Shown piece by piece: positions 57,958-64,000 of a stretch of 64,000 nucleotides of DNA. The stretch lies in assembly GCA_947095585.1 (NCBI GenBank), contig OX352765.1, positions 26,194,254 through 26,258,253 of the forward strand, written 5' to 3'. Source of the DNA: Nephrocerus scutellatus (lineage: Eukaryota; Arthropoda; Insecta; Diptera; Pipunculidae). The notes below the pieces were generated by a model. That model had not been told where the DNA came from. It saw nothing but the letters and a program-made list of their open reading frames with translations, and did no database searches. Within the stretch, counting starts at the first letter, position 1, and each line of letters begins with the position of its first letter. The position numbers and the translations under genes are program-made.

Positions 57958-58238
57958 AAATAGCGCCGTGGCTCAGAGGAAATGCGCACGGCTACTGAGC
58001 AGGAGGTTCGTGGTTCGAATCCCAGTAACACCAAAAGTATTTTTCACGGTGTCCCACCTCTCGCGAACGGGTGACAAACGTTCCGAGAGTAATAACTTGT
58101 CACGGAAAGCTTCTCAATTCAATCCGGCCTTAAATTGTAGGTCCCTTAAATATGTGTCCAAAAATATACATGCGATACACAAATGGTTGCAAGAAGCTAA
58201 GCCTTGGACCGCAATAGTCTGTCGCGCCGAATATTATT
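57958..58238 (+). mobile_element. tRNA-derived SINE, copy 4, with perfect 11-bp target duplication
   Basis: TAATAGCATAA flanks the insertion at 57947-57957 and 58239-58249. The head has A box TGGCTCAGAGG (57969-57979) and an exact B box GGTTCGAATCC (58012-58022). The body matches copy 1 apart from a few small gaps, and the tail ends GCGCCGAATATTATT. Confidence 0.87.
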
Positions 58239-58706
58239 TAATAGCATAACATAAATTGGAAGAATGAAGATAAGAGAGTAGAATTTAACGCCTCTAAAAT
58301 TAATGATTTCTTCAGTCATCAAAGCGAAACATAGACCACTATTTATTGTACATGGCAAATAGTATTTTATCACATCCGATCTGGCTATTTTGCCCCAATT
58401 GAGTATGTACAATAGTTATCATGTCTGCGCCAGGCGCATAAGGATCCATTTACGAGAAAGATTACAGAATCGCTTATTAATATTATTACTTGTGAGTACC
58501 CGTCAAAAATTACGGAATTAACTTTTTTCACTTGAGTCCCAACATATAAAAAATTTAAAGTAAAGTATGTTTTTGTTTTGGAGAAAATTAAGTTAAAAAA
58601 AAAGCATATTTATTTATTTAGTTTAGGATTTTTTTAATTACACTGTTTTTTTGTAAACATAGTTCTTAAGTAAATCTCATTGACAATCTTTATTTTTAAT
58701 TAAGAC

Positions 58707-59078
58707 TTTTAAATTTTTATGATATCTTCCTCGAGTTAAAGCGACATATAACTGTCAATGAGCGAAAACTGGCTCAGGAAGATATACGCCGACATGATCA
58801 AAAGACTGGCCTTGATTCTTGTTGATGGTCATTGCAAAAACAAACATCAATGGAAATTGAAGAAGCTTCATTCTTTCGCTTGCCTACAAATCAATTCTAG
58901 GAATGCAAATATCTTCCCCCTTATTACTCTCTGTGATGATTTCGGCTTTTATACAGTTTCGATTAAGACTCCTGACTATTATTCGAGTTCCATTCAATAA
59001 ACCCTTTTTTGGGTTAATATTTCGAAGAATGCACCAACTTTCAACTTCAGTATATGTGGCGGCATTCCCGAAGGACAT
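58707..59078 (-). pseudogene. Helitron helicase (Pif1-type) C-terminal fragment
   Basis: One continuous - strand frame with two in-frame stops. It reads NPKKGLLNGTRIIVRSLNRN, IITESNKGEDICIPRIDL, stop, KLLQFPLMFVFAMTINKNQG, QSFDHVGVYLPEPVFAH, stop, QLYVALTRGRYHKNL. These are the last helicase motifs of the Pif1-like domain in Helitron RepHel proteins, notably TIN.NQGQ and YVALTRG. The Rep nuclease and earlier helicase motifs are absent. Identity comes from family memory and the motifs are very clear. Confidence 0.88.
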
Positions 59079-59177
59079 TGTGCGTGTAAAAATTCAATCT
59101 TACGTTCGTTTAGGTGAGAACCCGTCAAAAATTACAGAATCTTTTTTCTACCACCTAACCATTTCACCATTTTTCAT

Positions 59178-59430
59178 CGGAGCCCCAAACGAATGAATGT
59201 GAACCAAATCCAACCATTAACACAAATTTTCGTAAATATCTCGACTCCAGCGCCACCTAACGGGTTCAAAAAAAACTTTAACGTATCGGAGCACCAAACG
59301 AACAAATGGTGTGAATATGAACCAAATCCAACCATAAACACAAATTTTTGTAAATATCTCGACTCCAGCGCCACCTAACGGGTTAAAAAAACGTATCGGA
59401 GCACCAAACGAACATATGGTGTGAATATGG
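59178..59430. repeat. 110-bp tandem repeat, 2.3 units, Helitron-associated
   Basis: Units begin at 59178, 59287 and 59397 with CGGAGC.CCAAACGAA and contain CTCGACTCCAGCGCCACCTA. The same sequence, diverged and reversed, lies in the Helitron-like element at 4649-5441, tying both to one family. Confidence 0.8.
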
Positions 59431-59601
59431 CTTCTATACGTCCAATGGTTTAGGCGGGATGAGGCGGCACAAAAGCGTTATATCCATACAGACAAACAGA
59501 CAACGGTAGTTATGTTATTAGGCGATTATTGGAAAAAATAAGAACAAATGATTGTCACTGGTGTTTTATTATTTTGTTCACCTCCGCCTCTTAATAATTT
59601 T

Positions 59602-60660
59602 CGAATAATCATCATCATCATTTTTGGCTCTACAACCGGTGTCCGGGCCTGTCCTCCCGCAAAAAATCTCTCCACCGGTCCCGATTTCGAGCCGATGTCA
59701 TCCAGTTTGGCATCCCCAAACTCTGGGCGTCCTGGTCTACGCCATCCCTCCAGCGTAGGCTTGGCCGGCTTCGCTGTCGTGTTCCATAAATCCTACCGCA
59801 AACGACTTTCCGAGCAGATACATCTTCGCTCATGCGAGCTAGTTGTCCTGCCCACCGAAGCATACCGAGCTTAATTCTCTTTACGATGTCGACATCCGGT
59901 AACTCTCGTAGATCTCATCATTATAGAGTCTCCGGAATAATCCTTCCTCACATACGGGGCCAACAATTCTCCGTAAGAATTTTCTATCGAACGCGGCTAA
60001 GAGGTCAGAATGCTTTTTGCTAAGCATCCAAGTCTCAGATCCATACGTAAGTACTGGTATGACCATTGTCTAATATACCAGCAGCTTGGATATTATGGTT
60101 AAGTTCCTGGATCTGAAGAGTATTAACGGACTATAGTAGGCTATGTTGGCTTTAAGAAACCGTGCGCGTATTTCTGGTTACATGGTGTTATCGGCTGCTA
60201 CAGTTGATCCGATATAGTTAAAGGATTGCATTACTTCAAATTCGCGCTCCACTATTTGGATTGAGGGACCAATGTTGGATCTTCTACTCGCAGTCGTGGC
60301 CACTATGTACTTTGCTTTGCTCTCATTTATGTGCAGCCCCAGATTTCGTGCCAGTATCTGAATGGACTTATAGAGGATTGTTCCTCTCGCCGTTACGTCA
60401 GAGTCTCGGATCATTTTTTCCAACGCCAGGTTGAAGAGGACGCAGACCAGTCCATCCCCTTGTCGGAGCCCGTTATAGATGTTGAATGGTCTTGATAGTG
60501 ATCCGGATATTTCTACTAGGCTTATAACATTGGTCATGGTCAACCTACATAGTCTTGTCAGTTTATTTGGGATGCCGAATTCCCTCATGGCTTTATAAAG
60601 TTCTACTCTGGCTATGCTATCATAGGCGGCTTTAAAGTCTATATAAAGATGGTGTAGTGT
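59602..60660 (-). mobile_element. RTE-like LINE, 5'-truncated, catalytic box deleted
   Basis: On the - strand: MREFGIPNKLTRLCRLTMTN (60588), GLRQGDGLVCVLFNLALEKM, ARGTILYKSIQILA joined straight to RNLGLHINESKAKYIVA (about 60340), skipping the YADD motif; then VIPVLTYGSETWMLSKKHSD (60066), LRRIVGPVCEEGLFRRLYND and LRWAGQLARMSEDVSARKVV. The 3' tail at about 59602 is AATGATGATGATGATT. It is the best-preserved copy of the family here, in four open segments. Confidence 0.85.
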
Positions 60661-61617
60661 GTAAATGCTGGTATGTTAAGCTCACAAACATCTTCGGTCC
60701 GCTTTAAAATGACTGCATGCTGTTCTTGTGGTGGGATTTCTTTGATTTGATGAATGGATGTGATCATCCATTTCAACATGAATGCTCGCGGTAGTCCATT
60801 TAGTAGCTGCTTTAAGAACTCAACAAAACGAGGGAACGTTTACGAGGGAATTTCCTTTATCCATCATACATCATATTCAGCTAACCTTCGAATTACCACT
60901 TATTCTTGGCGCTGCAAAATTCCATGAACATAACACCACATTCTGTTTCATATCCATGCAAAAGTGCGTCTACATACTGCCCATTCCGCCAGTGGGAATT
61001 GTAGTTCATTCCTATGATAATTCTTTGCAACCACGCAACCTGGATTACTTTCAGTTCTGTAGGTAAAATGCACTTTTAAAAATTGAAAAAAGGTAACCCG
61101 TGGGATTATTGCACGTGCTGTAGAAATGGCTCGCCGGAAAACAACGTATTGGATGAATTTGGTGCATGTGAATAGTTCTATTGACACAATAGCCGTCTTT
61201 CGAATAGAGCCACCAATATGCAGAGTATCTACCTCGTTTTTAGCATTTTGTGTTGGTTTCCATATGAACAACGCAAAAATGAACTTTTAGTGTTCTTTTA
61301 CTGAAATAAAAAAAAAACATATATAAAAGTAGAACGAGGTTTTAGTTGAAGATTAGATTGCTTGTTGCAAAACTGGATAAATCCAGTTTATTAGACGCTT
61401 GGCCGAAAGTAATATAGACGATTCAAAAAAGGCAATAAACCTCTAATGCTTTTTTATCAATCAAATCAAAAGTTTTAACTTGATTAGGACCGTTGAATAA
61501 GTCTATGCTTTTAGACGATCCATACAGACATAGAGAGATGCAACATTTCGCTACAAAATATATAGAGAGGTCTTCTTATACTCGGAGCTTGTAAATGTAC
61601 AATCTAGGTATGTAAAA
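60661..61617. other. Intergenic DNA, nothing recognised
   Basis: Open frames of about 95-107 codons at 60782-61271 overlap on opposite strands with no family motif. Confidence 0.4.
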
Positions 61618-61960
61618 AAAATTAAATTTTGTGTGGTTGTTATTTATGGCAAGTCACATTTACCAACTGATGTTTATGAAATTTTAATGTGTATTATTGG
61701 CAGGTAGCGGAAGGTTATAGGCTAGGGTAACACTTCCCTTAACAGTCCCTTGGGGAATGTAAAATGTTAATATCAGCCAAATTTACTAGCCGATTTTTTT
61801 CAATGTATATTATTGGCAGATGGGAGTACACAGCACTTACCCTTTGGTAATATGGTGGGTGATGTAAAATGTTAACATTAGACAGATGTTTATTCAATTT
61901 TCAATGTGAGTTATTGGCAGGTTGAGAAAGGTTATAAGCTATAGTACATATTAGTGTCAA
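61618..61960 (+). repeat. Degenerate tandem repeat, about 105-117-bp period, three units
   Basis: AATGTGTATTATTGGCAGGT, AATGTATATTATTGGCAGAT and AATGTGAGTTATTGGCAGGT begin near 61685, 61802 and 61905, each followed by an AAGGTTATA- or ACTTACC-like stretch and GTAAAATGTTAA. The first unit and its left flank reappear inverted at 63165-63290. Confidence 0.7.
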
Positions 61961-62636
61961 TATACGATATTAGTGTCAAATATTCTAATTATTAAAAAAA
62001 CAGTCCTATTAGACTCTATTAATATAACTATATATATATATCAGATGAACATACAAAATCCATAAATGTTTTTATGATATTATGTGTGTATGTACTATTT
62101 ATATAGTATTCCATACTTTATCTTCTGATAATTCGTATATTAAAGTGAATATGAAAATCTTCAGGACTATATTCCATACAGGTATGTGTCTAAAAAGGTA
62201 ACGCTTGCGAATTCCTTCAATTAATATTTCGTTTGTTCAATTAATTAGATTTTTCGAATATTACTTAGGTCATTCATAACGTTGTATCAAAAACACAAAA
62301 GGGTTGACAATGACTGCATAAAAATAATTAAATCTAGAAATAAAACAATAATATTTTCGCTAATAATTGTGGAGCGAATAACGTCATTGCCTTATCATTT
62401 TATCTGATAACAGCTTATTACAAATTGTTTCATATACAAAGATAACAATAAGTGCCGAAAAAAGCGCTCACTATGGATGGGCGGTAGTTTATGTTTAAAC
62501 ATTCTATAGTACGACTCATGTTTTTGTAAGGTTTTCTATAATTATTAAACAACTAATACTTATAGAAAAAATATACTGTTACCAAATAATATAAAGGTAG
62601 GAAATGCTTGAGAAATGCTAGTTGAACCAATTCAAA
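61961..62636. other. AT-rich DNA
   Basis: No feature beyond a short TATATATATA run near 62030. Confidence 0.4.
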
Positions 62637-62722
62637 TTGCCAAACTGAATGACATCGGCTTGAAATCGGGACCGGTGGAGAGATTTTTTTCGGGAGGCCT
62701 CGACCGGACCCTGGTTGTAGAT
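62637..62722 (+). mobile_element. RTE-like LINE, extreme 3' end
   Basis: CTGAATGACATCGGCTTGAA, GGGACCGGTGGAGAGATTTT and CCCTGGTTGTAGA match the last 90 bp of the other family copies (compare 2743-2830). Severely 5'-truncated. Confidence 0.7.
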
Positions 62723-63164
62723 ATACAATATACTTGCAATAAGAAGCACAAAAATTAGAGTTCATTTAATAAATTGAATTTTTTATTTTTTTTAAATTCG
62801 TGTAATGTTAAATTAATAGGTAAGGCATGATCGCTATGTTATGTATCTATTTTAGTTTGCGGGCATAACAATCAACTTCCATATTTGTCCTAGTGTTTGC
62901 TAAGCATATATTACGTAGGTCGCAGCTGAAGGGCCGGTCTTAATGAATATTAGTTAATTTTTGAGTTCAAGCTAGAATTCAATTCTTTATTGATCCGCAT
63001 CTGTATTTACATAGAACCGATCCATGCGATTTTACATTCTATGCAAATATGTATGATTTTACTAAGTACGTTAACAACATGGCAACGACAAAGCAATTGT
63101 ATCCGTAACACACGTTTTGAAAAGCCTCGTCATCCAGTATTGACAAACATTTTATGCTTCTGAG

Positions 63165-63290
63165 TTTATTTTGTGGGCCTATAAACTTCTCCCACCTGCC
63201 AGTAATATACATTAAAAATTTCATAAAAATCATAGGGTAAATGTGAGTTTCCATAAATAAAATGCAAACAAAATTTAATTTTTATTTATA
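63165..63290 (-). repeat. Inverted copy of the 61618 repeat unit
   Basis: The reverse complement reads ATGGAAACTCACATTTACCC then TATGAAATTTTTAATGTATA and ACTGGCAGGTGGGAGAAG, matching 61645-61725 base for base over most of its length. This shows the unit is an interspersed element and not only a local tandem. Confidence 0.7.
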
Positions 63291-63462
63291 TAGATATCTC
63301 GTTTCCATTTCAAGTTCAATCTGGGTTAAACCTACGTTAGCGCTCATGCAAACAGGGTTGTGGTTGAGTTGAGTTTTCGTTGAACGCAGCTGAGTTCAAT
63401 TTGAATTTTTTTCCAATGATACACGCTCAATTGGATTAAACCCTTTTGATGCAAAGCACAGC

Positions 63463-64000
63463 GTGGGTACTAAGGTATCAAGGAGGGAAGGTGGAGATGT
63501 CGGTGTGCATGCATTTGGAATGCCTGCGGATCATATTGTTGCAGGACTACAGAGTAAAGCATTCCACATTCGTGTTGTACGACTAAAGAAAGAATCTCTA
63601 AGCTTAACAGTACGTCCGAAGATGGGCTTAGGGGAAACTGATGAACATTTAAAGCGCCACGAATATTGCGGTTGAATTCATGGAGGGCCGAAATGCAACT
63701 GGTTATTTCTCTTGAGCACTGCTCATGGAAGAAGCGATTAAATAATGGCTAACGGGAGACATTCTGCGATGTTCAAGCGAATCAATTGTTCTTTCAATAT
63801 ATTCAATATATATATGTTTTATCACACGGTTCTGTGTTTTCTCAGGCAGATGCAATGTAGTCTTGGTGCACCTGACCCAGACATGATATTTATACTCAAG
63901 TTTCGGGCGAATGCCTTGTACGTAGTAGTCAGATCAGAGAGAGTGAAAATTTTCTTGCACCGTGTTAGAAAGCCAAGGCACTTTGCAGCATTTTGGTGAT
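63463..64000 (+). other. Unidentified repeat-like region at the window edge
   Basis: TTAGGGGAAACTGATGAACA and GCAACTGGTTATTTCTCTTG (63628-63712) resemble TTAGGGTAAACTGATGAGCA and CAACTGGCTATTTCACTTG at 31880-31925, so at least part is a dispersed repeat. Two open frames (63463-63675, 63745-63999) match nothing I recognise, and the second runs to the edge. It could be the start of an element lying outside the window. Confidence 0.35.

Noticed and set aside
60782..61271. Overlapping opposite-strand frames of 94 and 107 codons
   Set aside because: No domain, no splice signals, and each is the mirror of the other; likely chance.

Overview
The window reads as a piece of a higher-dipteran nuclear genome. 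I infer a tephritid-type fruit fly, because the one conserved gene is an insect-type furry gene, a rosa-like DD41D mariner is present (rosa was described from the tephritid Ceratitis rosa), and the rest is AT-rich DNA full of decayed fly transposons. There is no bacterial-type gene organisation, no CRISPR array and no true tRNA or rRNA gene.

Host genes. The dominant locus is the 3' part of furry (fry), the giant scaffold of the NDR/Tricornered kinase pathway. Twenty coding exons on the + strand from 20028 to 36304 give about 1,862 C-terminal residues, ending at a stop at 36302-36304. Every junction has GT/AG sites and keeps the frame. The first part of the protein (well over 1,000 residues) is not in the exons I could find. 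Two extra in-frame microexons (30 nt and 48 nt) sit in the large intron before the exon starting at 34367 and are probably alternative cassettes. On the - strand at 12102-12794 lies the first coding exon of a class A GPCR (TM1-TM4), most like the insect CNMamide receptor; its TM5-TM7 exons were not found.

Mobile DNA, left to right. At 1.5-2.8 kb is an RTE-like LINE with an internal tandem duplication, broken by a MITE-like foldback. At 4.6-6.5 kb are a Helitron-like non-autonomous element and two copies of a tRNA-derived SINE. At 8.9-9.7 kb is a deleted mariner. At 9.9-11.0 kb and 13.6-15.2 kb are LINE and transposase debris. At 15.4-16.0 kb two poly-T/poly-A-cored derivatives of the rosa-like mariner lie head to head. 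A CR1-like LINE lies at 17.4-18.6 kb. LINE fragments occupy fry introns, including a LINE-in-LINE nest at 32-33.3 kb with a clean target-site duplication. Downstream of fry come a Tc1/mariner-like relic (36.8-38.2 kb), a striking 11-bp-periodic A-tract repeat (39.8-40.3 kb), a deleted DD41D element, a gypsy-like LTR element missing its middle (42.7-44.3 kb), an RTE-like LINE inside a 36-bp minisatellite (45.0-46.9 kb), an RNase H-bearing LINE relic (48.1-51.4 kb), a nearly intact rosa-like mariner with one nonsense codon (51.5-52.8 kb), a Helitron-like element and SINE (57.4-58.2 kb), a Helitron helicase pseudogene (58.7-59.1 kb) and another RTE-like LINE (59.6-60.7 kb). The right edge carries a dispersed repeat in both orientations.

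The transposons share no function with the host genes. They mainly explain the large introns of fry and the gene-poor flanks. I found no convincing undescribed multi-gene system. The best leads are the two fry microexons, the SINE family with its pol III boxes and perfect target duplications, the poly-T-cored mariner derivatives, and the phased A-tract array.
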